38,860 nucleotides of DNA from Candidatus Spechtbacteria bacterium SB0662_bin_43 (GTDB lineage Bacteria > Patescibacteriota > Minisyncoccia > Spechtbacterales > 2-12-FULL-38-22): assembly GCA_009839835.1 (NCBI GenBank), contig VXOY01000032.1:1-38860 (forward strand), written 5' to 3'. Each line of letters opens with the position of its first letter. Within the stretch, counting starts at the first letter, position 1. The translations under genes were made by a program, and so were the position numbers. A model generated the notes under the pieces. That model searched no databases. It was not told where the DNA came from and saw only the letters and a list, made by a program, of their open reading frames with translations. Of the stretch, positions 6,627 through 16,452 are shown in pieces.

Positions 6627-7703
6627 CTATGGCGGTGGTTTACTGTCCTGCGGCACTTTTGTTTGTGATTCATCAGATTGAAAATCGCGCATTACTTCTC
6701 CAAGAACTGCAACGAGCGGAATTGCAATGATAATACCCCAGAACCCCAAGAGCTCTGCTCCTATCAATGCAGATGTCAAAATAACAAGAGGGTTTGAACC
6801 AACAACTCGCGCCATTACTGTTGGAAGAATAAAGTTCTGCTCTATTTGCTGGAACAAAACATACACAGCAACAGCGATAAGTCCAGTGATAATGTTAGGA
6901 TCTCCTGCCCCAAGCGACACAAAGAGGAGAATCAAGAATCCTGCGATAAGAGGACCAAGAAATGGAATAATCTCTAAAAATCCTGCCAAGATACCGAGTG
7001 TTGTTGCGTATGGCGACCCTAATATCGTCAAAAGGATAAACACACTCACTCCCATAAATATGGCAAGGATGAATTGTGCCTGGAGCCAGTGCCCTAACCT
7101 CTTTTGGATACGAGACCATAAGTCAGAAACATGGGATCGGTACGAAACAGGGGTAATCTCGGTCAGGAATCGCTCTACTTCTTTTCTATCAAGCGAGAGG
7201 TAGAAGGAAGCAACAAGGGTAAAGAAGAACGACACAACACCACCAAAAATGGAGGTGATAAATACAAATACATCGCCCCCCAAGTCTCCTATCTTGGATT
7301 GAATGCTCTGCAAGAGATCTTCAACATACGGCACAATAAAAGCAAGACCACCAGATTCATCTTCACCTGTTTGCGTATTCAGGAACGAAGTAATCTTGTC
7401 AGGGAGGTCTCTTGAAAGCGTATTAATCTCTGAGAAAAGACCTGGCAAGATAACGTAGAAAACACCAGCAAGTCCAGCAAATGCAACCAAATAAATAGCA
7501 GGCACGCTGACCGCCCTCCGTATTCTGTGGCTCTCTAACCATCGCAGGCTTGGCTCCAGTGCTGCCGCAATAACAATCGCCAAAAACACGCTCGCAAGAA
7601 TACGCCATGTCTCTAACAGCAAGAATATAAACGCAACAACACCCAAAATACGGATAATGGTGTTTGTTGATATATCAATTGTTGTAATGCGATGGTGGTT
7701 CAT
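6627..7703 (-). CDS. AI-2E family transporter (PF01594-type permease)
   Basis: This 358-residue integral membrane protein has about seven to eight hydrophobic segments. The first pair is at residues 16-50 (IIRILGVVAFIFLLLETWRI and the segment after it); others are near 60-85, 150-172, 210-250 and 270-335. The conserved family features include LEPSLRWLE near residue 50 and the C-terminal block NFILPTVMARVVGSNPLVIL followed by ELLGFWGIIIAIPLVAVL. The family exports small molecules or acts as an ion antiporter; the autoinducer-2 label is historical and says nothing certain here. The gene starts 4 bases after the M16 peptidase stop, so the two form an operon. Confidence 0.9.
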   Translation of the reverse strand: MNHHRITTIDISTNTIIRILGVVAFIFLLLETWRILASVFLAIVIAAALEPSLRWLESHRIRRAVSVPAIYLVAFAGLAGVFYVILPGLFSEINTLSRDLPDKITSFLNTQTGEDESGGLAFIVPYVEDLLQSIQSKIGDLGGDVFVFITSIFGGVVSFFFTLVASFYLSLDRKEVERFLTEITPVSYRSHVSDLWSRIQKRLGHWLQAQFILAIFMGVSVFILLTILGSPYATTLGILAGFLEIIPFLGPLIAGFLILLFVSLGAGDPNIITGLIAVAVYVLFQQIEQNFILPTVMARVVGSNPLVILTSALIGAELLGFWGIIIAIPLVAVLGEVMRDFQSDESQTKVPQDSKPPP

Positions 7704-7707
7704 TATA

Positions 7708-8997
7708 TTACTCTAATTGGGAGAGCGACCCAAGAAGCGATTCGTCACTATGCTGCGCAGCAACAAGTGCGATGTGCGTCTTTCCTTTTAAGAATACATC
7801 ATTTGCGACCTCTTGGGTATCCTGCAACGAAACACTCTTAAGAGCATCTATATACTCTCCAGGGGATTGAGTTGTTCCTACAATAACTTCTTGCATACCC
7901 CAAAACTCTGCAACGCCATCGGTGTGTTCTAATCCTAAATACAGATGTCCTTCTATGTTGTTCTTTGCGTTCGCAAGCTCCTGTTCTGTAATACCTTCAT
8001 CTTTCATATCTTGCATAACGCGAACAATAACCTCTATAGCTTCTTCGGTTTTTCCTTTTGCAATGCCACTCCGTATATATGAAAATCCATAGTCGCTACC
8101 CATTTCAGCTCCTGCACCTATAGCATAACATAGTCCCCGCTGCTCTCGCACCTGGTGGAACAACCGAGAACTCATACCACCGCCCAGCACGGTGAGTAAT
8201 ACTCGCAAAGCATACCTGCGCGAGTCGCCCATCGCATAGCTTGGAAATCCAAGGGCAATGTGGGTTTGATCTGTTGTTTTCTCTTGGATGCGAACAATAG
8301 GAGAGTGAGTTGCAGGTGGCTGTACAGGATCTTTCACGATGGCTGCTGTACCATCAGACACCCCGCCAAAATACTGATTCGCTAACTCCATAGATGCTTC
8401 GTGGGTGATATTGCCTGCAAAAACCGCAATAATATTCTCCCCTCTGTACTGTTTCTGGAAGTAATCAACAACATTCTCCCGCGTAATATTCTTGACTGTT
8501 TCAGGAATACCTCCAATATCTCGTCCTGCGGGTTGGTCTCCGTACAGCGCCTCTTGCAACACATCCATCACTCTCCGAGATGGTGTGTCGTAGTACATAT
8601 TCAACTCTTCCAGAATAACCGCCTTTTCTCGCTCAATCTCAGAATCAGTGAACAGCGGATGCTTCAGAAAATCACCCATCACATCCAACGCCACCTCTAT
8701 CTTGTCTTTGAGGAGCTTTACATAAAAGGCAGTCCATTCCTCGCTCGTGAACGCATTGAATGCAGCACCAACGCCATCAAGCGTGCTGCTAATCTCAATG
8801 GGTGTTTTGTACTTCTCAGACCCCTTGAAAAACAGGTGCTCTAAATAGTGAGATATACCACTCATCTCTTTTTCCTCGTGGTGAGACCCTGTACATACAA
8901 AAAAATAAACAGTGACCGTCTCAACACGGGGCATTGGTATTGTCATAACCCGAATACCGTTCTGAAGAGTGCCTTTATGCATTGTTTGTTTCATCAT
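7708..8997 (-). CDS. M16 family zinc metallopeptidase
   Basis: This 429-residue protein has the inverted zinc motif HxxEH as HYLEHLFFKG (His50, Glu53, His54), with the third ligand expected in AVILEEL (Glu129), about 75 residues later as the family requires. The C-terminal half contains the R/Y region of the second M16 lobe (GGGMSSRLFHQVREQRGLCY), which helps bind substrate. It resembles bacterial processing-peptidase-like proteins (PqqL/YmxG type) acting on short peptides. No signal peptide is visible, so it should be cytoplasmic. Two adjacent ATGs are possible starts. It is the first gene of the pair with the AI-2E permease. Confidence 0.92.
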   Translation of the reverse strand: MMKQTMHKGTLQNGIRVMTIPMPRVETVTVYFFVCTGSHHEEKEMSGISHYLEHLFFKGSEKYKTPIEISSTLDGVGAAFNAFTSEEWTAFYVKLLKDKIEVALDVMGDFLKHPLFTDSEIEREKAVILEELNMYYDTPSRRVMDVLQEALYGDQPAGRDIGGIPETVKNITRENVVDYFQKQYRGENIIAVFAGNITHEASMELANQYFGGVSDGTAAIVKDPVQPPATHSPIVRIQEKTTDQTHIALGFPSYAMGDSRRYALRVLLTVLGGGMSSRLFHQVREQRGLCYAIGAGAEMGSDYGFSYIRSGIAKGKTEEAIEVIVRVMQDMKDEGITEQELANAKNNIEGHLYLGLEHTDGVAEFWGMQEVIVGTTQSPGEYIDALKSVSLQDTQEVANDVFLKGKTHIALVAAQHSDESLLGSLSQLE

Positions 8998-9109
8998 AAA
9001 CTATGTTTTTATATGTAGTAATTGTAACACTTCAGTAAAGTTCTTTGCATCCTACAGAGGATTGGGATTTTACCTTTTTATGCATAATTGAAGTGCTCTA
9101 TGGATTATA

Positions 9110-9178
9110 GAGAGTATGAGAATATGCTTTTATGAGCATCCGTCTTCGGCGTGAAGAAAAGCATATTCTCATACTCTC
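9110..9178 (-). terminator. 22-bp-arm hairpin downstream of glyS
   Basis: GAGAGTATGAGAATATGCTT plus TT at 9110-9131 pairs perfectly with 9157-9178, leaving a 25-base loop that itself holds CCGTCTTCGG. It begins 42 bases past the glyS stop (9221) on the minus strand and probably ends the long argS-to-glyS transcript. A single arm of the GGATT repeat family (GGATTTTACCTTTTTATGC) lies just beyond at about 9064-9084. Confidence 0.65.
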
Positions 9179-9220
9179 GCCGTATAAACAACTGTGGCAT
9201 AAAAAGCATAATCATAACCT

Positions 9221-10624
9221 CTATACGCTATACCTTGACTGTATATCGGCAAACGATAATCCCTGCAAAACATCGTGAATACAACGAGATATATCAGAGC
9301 ACTGAACTCGCACCTGCTCCATCGAGTCGCGGTCGCGGAGCGTTGCAGTATCGTCCTGCAATGAGTCGCCATCTATGGTCACGCACAACGGTGTTCCTAT
9401 TTCGTCCTGCCTGCGATACCGTTTTCCTATGGCGCCACTCTGGTCGTAGAACGCGCTATACGAGCCTGACAACGAACCCCATAGAGTGGTTGCTTTTTGG
9501 CGCATCTGACTGTCGTTCGCAACCAACGGGAATACTGCAACAGTGTAAGGCGATAGCCAAGGTGCAATTTTCAGAACAATCCGCGTATCGTTTTCCAATA
9601 CTTCTTCTGTGTACCCATCTACCAACACTGCAAGGAGAGTCCGTTCAACGCCGAATGTTGGTTCAATGGTGTGCGGAACTACCTTTTCGTTCGTTTGTGC
9701 ATCTACTATCACAAGCGTCTCGTTGCTGTGGGATGCGTGTTGTTGCAAATCGTAGTCGCCACGATACGCCAGACCATACAGCTCTTTTCTCCCAAATGGA
9801 AAATCGTACTCAATATCAACTGTTCGTTGCGAGTAGTGCGCTCGCTCCCCTTCAGGAATCTCTGCACGATGGATACGCGTTTTCTTGAGTCCGAGTCGCT
9901 GTATCCACGCATCCATCTCCTGCAACCACTCTTCAAAATGCTCCTCCCACTCGCTTGCACGGACAAAATACTCAATCTCCATCTGCTCAAATTCGCGGGT
10001 ACGAAAAATAAAGTTCCGTGGCGTTATCTCATTACGAAACGCTTTCCCTATCTGCGCAACACCGAACGGCAACGAGACACGGCTGGAGGAGACAATATTT
10101 TTGAAATCAACAAACATTGCTTGTGCGGTCTCAGGTCGAAGGTACACAGTGCTCATTGTCTCTTCTGTTGTGCCAATGTGGGTTTGAAAGAGCAGATTAA
10201 AGTGTCGTGCGTTTGTTAAAGCATTTCCATCTGGGCTCTTGATGCCGCGTTCCTCTATAACAGCAGACATCTCGTCAATACCCATACCAGTTATATCAAT
10301 ATCGTGTTCTTCCAAAAGGTGATCCAAACGATACCTCTTATGTGTTTTGACATCTTCCACCAAAGGGTCGCTAAATTCTGCAACATGACCGCTCGCTTCC
10401 CATACTTTTGGGTTCATAATGATGGATGCGTCTAAACCAACGATGTTCTGCCGTTTCCGAACAAACATCTTCCACCACTCGTTCTTGATATTATTCTTCA
10501 TCTCAACACCCAATGGCCCATAGTCAAACGCATTTGAGATACCGCCATAAATCTCAGAGCTTGGAAAAATAAAACCCCGTCTCTTTGCCAATGCTACAAT
10601 AGCGTTTATGTCCTTTTGTTCCAT
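9221..10624 (-). CDS. glyS: Glycyl-tRNA synthetase, alpha2 (class II) type
   Basis: Charges tRNA-Gly. The 467-residue length and the opening ALAKRRGFIFPSSEIYGGIS match the dimeric eukaryote/Thermus-type enzyme (GlyQS), not the alpha2beta2 form. Motif 1 region: FDYGPLGVEMKNNIKNEWW. Motif 2: AFRNEITPRNFIFRTREFEQ. Motif 3: IEPTFGVERTLLAVL. The C-terminal anticodon-binding domain begins near residue 365 (LSPYTVAVFPLVAND) and contains the usual DQSGAIGKRYRRQDEIGTP. It is the last gene of the argS-ileS-recO-surface protein-glyS unit, 8 bases after the preceding stop. The Gly synthetase gives no sign of reassigned UGA. Confidence 0.96.
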   Translation of the reverse strand: MEQKDINAIVALAKRRGFIFPSSEIYGGISNAFDYGPLGVEMKNNIKNEWWKMFVRKRQNIVGLDASIIMNPKVWEASGHVAEFSDPLVEDVKTHKRYRLDHLLEEHDIDITGMGIDEMSAVIEERGIKSPDGNALTNARHFNLLFQTHIGTTEETMSTVYLRPETAQAMFVDFKNIVSSSRVSLPFGVAQIGKAFRNEITPRNFIFRTREFEQMEIEYFVRASEWEEHFEEWLQEMDAWIQRLGLKKTRIHRAEIPEGERAHYSQRTVDIEYDFPFGRKELYGLAYRGDYDLQQHASHSNETLVIVDAQTNEKVVPHTIEPTFGVERTLLAVLVDGYTEEVLENDTRIVLKIAPWLSPYTVAVFPLVANDSQMRQKATTLWGSLSGSYSAFYDQSGAIGKRYRRQDEIGTPLCVTIDGDSLQDDTATLRDRDSMEQVRVQCSDISRCIHDVLQGLSFADIQSRYSV

Positions 10625-10632
10625 ACAAAATC

Positions 10633-12324
10633 TCAGAACGTAACAATACCGTCTGTGCGAGAAATGTTCTCATCGTCAGGCAGTGAGGAATCAACAGAAG
10701 GAAGGACTTGCTCTATCACATCCTTTGCTTCAGCATCAAGCGCACGGAACGATGTTGGTTGGAGGATTTGAACAAGATTGCCCTCGTGCTCAGAGCGTGG
10801 AATCACCCATACAGCAAACGAAATTTCATCGTAGAAAAACGGATCTAATGTGTCCAACTCCCACACAACCTCCTTTTTCTCTTCGTCATAAAACAACGAA
10901 TCTTGTCTCACAGGATACACACTGCCACCAAAATCAACGTTATCGGGCAGTCGTGCAATGACTTTTACATTATTCAGTGCGCTCAAGCTGTTATGAATTC
11001 TCCAGTACACAACAAAACTGGTCTCCTCTCCAACAACAGGTGGAATAGGGCCATTCGCAGGAAAATACTGAGAAGAGTGTGTTACCCGTTGCGAAAATTG
11101 CGGGTTGCCTGTAAGCGACAACTCCTGTTGAGCTGTTTGACGCAACTCACCTCTCTTTTCTAAAGAGGCGCGCGCCTCTACCTCAATCAGAAAATCTTTT
11201 CTCTGGTCTGACGCAAGCCGTTCAAAATCCCGTACAGAGAATGAGAGGATTGCCCTCACCTCTTGTTGCTGCGGCAGAACACGGAACGTGTTCATAGTGA
11301 GGTAGCCCCACGAAATCTCATTGTTGTTCTTCTGGGATCCATACCCACCTGTTGCGGTCTGAATATCAACGAATTCTTCAGGGAGAACCGCGCTCACAAC
11401 AACATTACTCATATCTACATCTCCCTTATTTTTTACAATAATATCTAAAACAACCTCAGAACCTGATTTTACATTTTTACTATTACCTCTTTTGGCAACC
11501 TCTACCAAGAGTGGTGAGCTTGTAACACGTACTGCCTGCTGTGTTGCAAACAACGGCAGAAAGTCAAGACCTCTATAGTGCCCAACTTCCACAGTAAGGG
11601 AAAAACTATTGGAATCACCTTTCCACGTTCCAGTAAAATTCAAATCCTTCTTTTCTCCTCGTTTTACATCGTCAAGTCGCCACGCCAACTCTCTATCAAA
11701 GTCAGGCATAGAGTGTTCTATCTCAAACTCTTCAGGTGCAATAATCCGTGCGTATAAAGACGCCTTGTCAAGTGAGGAACGAGGTGTGATACGAATCACG
11801 CCCTCTAACTTTTCTTGAATATACACTTCTTTAGGAATATCAATCTCCACCTCTGCATCCAGAGAACCAATAATGATATTCTCCGATTCCTTCGTTGAGT
11901 ACCGAACATTAATGTCTTGAGGTGAATAATCAGCTCGTGCCTCCACCTTGACAGTCTTGTCGGTAGAGATAGCAGAGATGTTTGTGGCAATACGATGCTC
12001 CCTACCCGGATGCAAAGAATCAATGGTTGCGCTTTTGAGACGCATACCATCATCGAAGACTAACTCTTCTGGTAGATGGATGGCAATACGGATGTCTTCA
12101 ATAACAGATGTTGATCCATTATAGAGAGCAACCTCTATAGGAGTAGTACTCCCTCCCTCAATGCTTGCGGGTGCATCAATGATCAAATGAATATCGTCAC
12201 GGATAAAATCACCCCGAGAAAAATAAGTGAATACAATCGCACCTGTCAATAACACAAACGCAAGGAGCGCTGCTTGCCACATTTTCAGTACAGGAAATTT
12301 GTGTTTCGTAGTAGGTTTATCCAT
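10633..12324 (-). CDS. Membrane-anchored protein with DUF11-like beta-sandwich repeats
   Basis: The protein has 563 residues, with a short basic cytoplasmic N-terminus, one membrane segment at about 15-35 (MWQAALLAFVLLTGAIVFTY), and a long outside part. The outside part carries three or four immunoglobulin-like repeats of the DUF11/CARDB kind: recurring patterns such as NGSTSVIEDIRIAIHLPEEL, NKGDVDMSNVVVSAVLPEEF and NSLSALNNVKVIARLPDNV. Such proteins are structural or adhesive surface components. Its start overlaps the end of recO by 8 bases, so it is translationally coupled within a tRNA-synthetase operon, an odd place for a surface protein. No enzymatic motif is seen. Confidence 0.75.
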   Translation of the reverse strand: MDKPTTKHKFPVLKMWQAALLAFVLLTGAIVFTYFSRGDFIRDDIHLIIDAPASIEGGSTTPIEVALYNGSTSVIEDIRIAIHLPEELVFDDGMRLKSATIDSLHPGREHRIATNISAISTDKTVKVEARADYSPQDINVRYSTKESENIIIGSLDAEVEIDIPKEVYIQEKLEGVIRITPRSSLDKASLYARIIAPEEFEIEHSMPDFDRELAWRLDDVKRGEKKDLNFTGTWKGDSNSFSLTVEVGHYRGLDFLPLFATQQAVRVTSSPLLVEVAKRGNSKNVKSGSEVVLDIIVKNKGDVDMSNVVVSAVLPEEFVDIQTATGGYGSQKNNNEISWGYLTMNTFRVLPQQQEVRAILSFSVRDFERLASDQRKDFLIEVEARASLEKRGELRQTAQQELSLTGNPQFSQRVTHSSQYFPANGPIPPVVGEETSFVVYWRIHNSLSALNNVKVIARLPDNVDFGGSVYPVRQDSLFYDEEKKEVVWELDTLDPFFYDEISFAVWVIPRSEHEGNLVQILQPTSFRALDAEAKDVIEQVLPSVDSSLPDDENISRTDGIVTF

Positions 12325-12919
12325 ATATATGTTCTCTGACTGTCAAGCCAAAAAAATGAATTGGTGTATTAAAATGACGTTGGAGCGTTTGCTGCAGAGA
12401 GGCATCAATATCGTACCCAGGGCGGTCATTGAACGAAGAGACTATGCTATCATCTCCTACCCCCATTATACCAAGAAGTCTGTTCAACCATTGCTTTTCA
12501 GCATTCCACAACACCTCTTCTGTTTGATTCGTGCTACACTCTTCTACAATCCCTGCAACATCGTGTAGCGATGACACCAACAAATCCCACATACTCTCGT
12601 CTCGTTCATTGTCGTAGAGCAAGGTATTGCATAGTAGCAAAAAAGAGTAAAGATAGCCATACCCATACATTGTGCGCCCTATATCAGGAAACAAAGAAAT
12701 AGCAGACACACTACGCACAAAAGGAATATGTTTTCCCAAGATAAACACAATCCGCACCACTCCGAAATGATGGAGAAAGTGAGCTTGCTTGGTGGTAATT
12801 TTTTTTCCGCCACGGACTATCATCTGCATTTTACCAAATTCTCGAGTAAAAAAAGATACCTTCATGTCGTGTTCGCCGTAATCGTGCATATTCAATACAA
12901 TAGCGTCTGTTCCGTACAT
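12317..12919 (-). CDS. recO: DNA repair protein RecO
   Basis: The N-terminal 80 residues show the RecO OB-fold pattern: TDAIVLNMHDYGEHDMKVSF, TREFGKMQMIVRGGKK. The helical C-terminal domain follows (YLYSFLLLCNTLLYDNERDE). RecO works with RecR to load RecA onto SSB-coated single strands during gap repair. At 200 residues it is shorter than E. coli RecO (about 240) and lacks the four-cysteine zinc motif often seen in the C-terminal domain of other bacteria. It lies 5 bases after the ileS stop and overlaps the next gene. Confidence 0.8.
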   Translation of the reverse strand: MYGTDAIVLNMHDYGEHDMKVSFFTREFGKMQMIVRGGKKITTKQAHFLHHFGVVRIVFILGKHIPFVRSVSAISLFPDIGRTMYGYGYLYSFLLLCNTLLYDNERDESMWDLLVSSLHDVAGIVEECSTNQTEEVLWNAEKQWLNRLLGIMGVGDDSIVSSFNDRPGYDIDASLQQTLQRHFNTPIHFFGLTVREHIYG

Positions 12920-12924
12920 ACCAC

Positions 12925-15900
12925 CTATACAAATGGAGCAATAGAAAACATCACAACATCTTTATCGTTCACAGGAACCTCAACTTTTACCTCATTATGA
13001 AGGTGCGACACCCCTTCTTCTAAGGTACGTGCTCCTGTCTCGCTCGCTATTCTCTCCTTATCTCCATCAAAAATATCAGCCACCTGTTGTGGTACGCGGT
13101 AGTAAATAGCAATATCGTCAGACGCATGCAATCCAAGTGTTTTGCGAGCTTCCTGTATTCTGCGAATACATTCGCGTATCATGCCTTCGTGTTTCAGTTC
13201 GGGGGTAAGACGAATATCAAGTCCAACATCGTGCTCTTCGTCGTACTTCCAAGAGCCGTTATGATATTTTTCCTTGACAATTGACTCAACATTGACCTCT
13301 TCTCTGAGAAGATTGGAAAACGCAGACGATACGTGGCGCGGTAGAATAACCGCAGACAGAGGTTGACGTACCCGTATCTTATGCTCTGCCCGTACCCTCA
13401 ACACTGCCTGGGCGTACAGCCGTATAGAGTGCATAGAAGAAAGAATGGTCTTGTCCTGTTTTGTCATCTCCTTTCGTATCTTCCACTCCTCCCAATGAAC
13501 GCTCTGTTTCTGCGTATTGTGGATTGATTGCCACACCTCTTCTGCAATAAATGGAGTGAAAGGAGCGAGTAATTGAGCAGTCTCACTCAACACCCACAAC
13601 GCAACACGCGCTCGTTTCCTCAGCTCTTGAGACGAAGAGGGGCGCTGAAACGCGTTGCGCGATCTCCTGATATACCAACGAGAGAGGTCGTTCACAATAA
13701 AATCTTCCAAAGTGCGAGCCGCGTTCATAACATCGTACTCGTCTAAAAATGTTGCAACAGAAAGAGCAACCTCTCCAAGGCGAATGAGAATCCAGCGCTC
13801 CAGAACACTGTCTGCTCGCGGAGCACGGCTCGGCACTGTCTCGTTCGGAGCATAGGTGCGCACGAACAGGAACGAGTTATAAAACAGTGCAATGCTCGTC
13901 CGTTGCGCCTGCGCCACGTCTTTTTCAGTAAATCGTTTCACGTCCCCAGGGTTGTTCACGGTGAAAAAATACCAACGAACAGCGTCCATCCCATACTTAT
14001 CTGCCAACAATATCGGGTCAACGATATTACCCTTGCTCTTTGACATCTTCTTTCCTTTGCTATCCAGCACATGACCCAACGAGATGCCATTCCGAAATGG
14101 AGGGGTTGTAACGTTCGGAGACTGAACCATTGTACTCACAGCAAGAAGCGTATAAAACCACCCGCGTGTTTGATCTACTGCCTCGCTAATGTAGTCAGCA
14201 GGAAATACCTCACCCTTTTCTATCTGCTGTTTTCGCTGAAAGGGGTAGTGTGTACTTGCGTACGGCATCGCACCAGAATCAAACCATACATCTGCTAAGT
14301 AAGGTTCTCTCCTCATCACTCCTGTGTCGCATTTTTTACACGAGAATGTAATGTCGTCTATGTAGGGTCGGTGAAAATCAAGGTCGCCTTTATCATTGAT
14401 TGGAAACTGAGCGTACGAACAAACTTTATACGCACCAGGGGATAATTTTAATGCATCAAGTCGTGTAATAGTTTCATCTACCGTCCATCCTTGTATCGCC
14501 TTTTCTAATAAAAAGAGAGGGTCTCCATGACTTACAAGAGCAATCTTTTTCCCACTGTATTTTTTTTCTAAATCTTGTATAAAGCGAACCACTCGTTTCT
14601 GTACCTGCGTAAATGTTTCAGCACCCTTTGGAGCGTCAACGAACATCTTTCGTAGATCCGGGTACTCCTCGTCTAATAAACGTACAGATTTTCCCTCCCA
14701 CACGCCGTGTCGTGTTTCTGCTAATCGCTTGTCAACAATAACCTCTACACCCCCGAGTTGTTTCGAAATAATATCTGCTGTCTGCCGTGTTCGCAAAAAT
14801 GGTGATGTAAAAATAATATCAATACCTCCCTTTTTTTGAATATCCTCTGCTGTTTTTTGAACAACCTTACTACCTCTTGGCAACAAATCATACTCTACTG
14901 ATTCAGGATAGTCGCCAGCAAACAGCCCTTTTGAATTTTTTGCAGTCTCTCCATGCCGCACAAGGATATACGAGTTGCGCCCCTTTGTCGCTTCTGCAAT
15001 ATCTTTTCGCGAACCCAGTACAGAAAGGGCATCGCACTCTTGCGCGTCACAACGCCAAATAGGGAGGGGAGTCCCCCAGTAGCGGGAACGGGACAGTGCC
15101 CAGTCCTTTACATCAACAAGCCACTCTCCAAATCGCCCATTCTTGATGTGCTGAGGAACCCAATTGATTGCGTTGTTTGCTTCAATCAAATCGTCTTTCA
15201 ACGCGCTCATCCGTAAAAACCACGAGTGTCGTGCGTAATAAATGAGCGGAAGAGAACAACGCCAACAGAACGGGTACGAGTGTTTATAGCGTTCCTTTTT
15301 ATAGAGCAGTGAACGTTTTTTCAACGCATCAATGATAAGCGAATCCGACTCCTTAGCGTTCTTTCCTTTCCAACCCTTCACAAGGTTATTGAACGCACCG
15401 TCAAGATTAACAGTATGAACAACAGGAAGACCGTGCTTGAGAGCCAATTGATAGTCGTCATCTCCGTACGGAGGAGCAATATGAACAACACCTGTGCCCT
15501 CACCTGTTGTAACAAAATCTGCTCCATACACACAAAACGCTTCGTCTGTATCGCTGTGCTCACGCAAGGCATCAAACGGTGGGTCGTATCGTAACCCAAC
15601 AAGATCTTTCCCTGAAATGGTTCGTATTTTTTTGAACGAATCTCCCAAAACACTCACTTGCTCCTCTGCAATAATAAAGTGTTCGTTCTCCTGTTCTACC
15701 ACTGCGTACGGTATCTTTTCACCAACCGCAAGCGCAATGTTGGCGGGGAGTGTCCAGGGCGTTGTAGTCCAAACCAAAATACTCGTTCCTTCTGGAATAG
15801 TGTCGGATTGAGTGTTGTGGACACGAAACCGCACAAAAACACTCTGGTCAACAACATCTTCATACCCTTGCGCCACTTCGTGCGAGGAAAGCGAGGTGCC

Positions 15901-16431
15901 GCATCTGGTACAAAACGGAGAAACGCGATACCCCTCATAGAGTATGTCTTTTTTAAACGCTTGGGACAAAACCCAAAACAACGACTCCATATAGAGCGGG
16001 TCGTAGGTAGTGTATGGATCACTCACATCAACCCAATAACCCATTCGCTCGGTCAAATGTTCCCACTCCTGCCGATACCTCCACACAGAATCGCGACATC
16101 GCTGGTTAAACTTCGCAATACCGTACTCTTCAATATCTTTTTTGTTCTTAAAACCCAACTCTTTTTCAACCTGTATCTCAACAGGCAGACCGTGCGTATC
16201 CCATCCTGCTCGCCTCTCAACACGGTACCCCCGCATCGTCTTATAGCGGCACATAACGTCCTTGAACGACCGTGCCAAAATATGATGCAATCCAGGCATC
16301 CCATTCGCTGTTGGCGGTCCTTCGTAGAAAACAAACCGCTTGTTTTTCGGACGCAACAAAACACTCTTTTCAAATGCTTTTATTGCTCTCCATCGTTTTA
16401 TAACTTGTTCTTCCAGAGGTGCAAACTCCAT
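12925..16431 (-). CDS. ileS: Isoleucyl-tRNA synthetase with inserted histidine-phosphatase domain
   Basis: The 1168-residue class I synthetase has its HIGH-type motif in MPGLHHILAR (residues 45-54), an editing (CP1) domain with WTTTPWTLPANIA at 221-233, KMSKS at 795-799, and the C-terminal anticodon-binding region. It belongs to the long (type 2, eukaryote-like) IleRS group. Unusually, residues about 485-680 are a complete histidine phosphatase (phosphoglycerate-mutase-like) domain: LVRHGET (catalytic His493), SPFLRTRQTA (Arg547), AETRHGVWEG (Glu572) and ALVSHGD (His635). It splits the synthetase between WRCDAQEC and CKKCDTGVMRREP, two cysteine pairs likely forming one zinc site. All four catalytic phosphatase residues are present, so activity is plausible. 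The substrate is unknown. The gene lies between argS and recO in one operon. Confidence 0.95.
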   Translation of the reverse strand: MEFAPLEEQVIKRWRAIKAFEKSVLLRPKNKRFVFYEGPPTANGMPGLHHILARSFKDVMCRYKTMRGYRVERRAGWDTHGLPVEIQVEKELGFKNKKDIEEYGIAKFNQRCRDSVWRYRQEWEHLTERMGYWVDVSDPYTTYDPLYMESLFWVLSQAFKKDILYEGYRVSPFCTRCGTSLSSHEVAQGYEDVVDQSVFVRFRVHNTQSDTIPEGTSILVWTTTPWTLPANIALAVGEKIPYAVVEQENEHFIIAEEQVSVLGDSFKKIRTISGKDLVGLRYDPPFDALREHSDTDEAFCVYGADFVTTGEGTGVVHIAPPYGDDDYQLALKHGLPVVHTVNLDGAFNNLVKGWKGKNAKESDSLIIDALKKRSLLYKKERYKHSYPFCWRCSLPLIYYARHSWFLRMSALKDDLIEANNAINWVPQHIKNGRFGEWLVDVKDWALSRSRYWGTPLPIWRCDAQECDALSVLGSRKDIAEATKGRNSYILVRHGETAKNSKGLFAGDYPESVEYDLLPRGSKVVQKTAEDIQKKGGIDIIFTSPFLRTRQTADIISKQLGGVEVIVDKRLAETRHGVWEGKSVRLLDEEYPDLRKMFVDAPKGAETFTQVQKRVVRFIQDLEKKYSGKKIALVSHGDPLFLLEKAIQGWTVDETITRLDALKLSPGAYKVCSYAQFPINDKGDLDFHRPYIDDITFSCKKCDTGVMRREPYLADVWFDSGAMPYASTHYPFQRKQQIEKGEVFPADYISEAVDQTRGWFYTLLAVSTMVQSPNVTTPPFRNGISLGHVLDSKGKKMSKSKGNIVDPILLADKYGMDAVRWYFFTVNNPGDVKRFTEKDVAQAQRTSIALFYNSFLFVRTYAPNETVPSRAPRADSVLERWILIRLGEVALSVATFLDEYDVMNAARTLEDFIVNDLSRWYIRRSRNAFQRPSSSQELRKRARVALWVLSETAQLLAPFTPFIAEEVWQSIHNTQKQSVHWEEWKIRKEMTKQDKTILSSMHSIRLYAQAVLRVRAEHKIRVRQPLSAVILPRHVSSAFSNLLREEVNVESIVKEKYHNGSWKYDEEHDVGLDIRLTPELKHEGMIRECIRRIQEARKTLGLHASDDIAIYYRVPQQVADIFDGDKERIASETGARTLEEGVSHLHNEVKVEVPVNDKDVVMFSIAPFV

Positions 16432-16452
16432 ACTTCTCCTGCATTACTTCTC

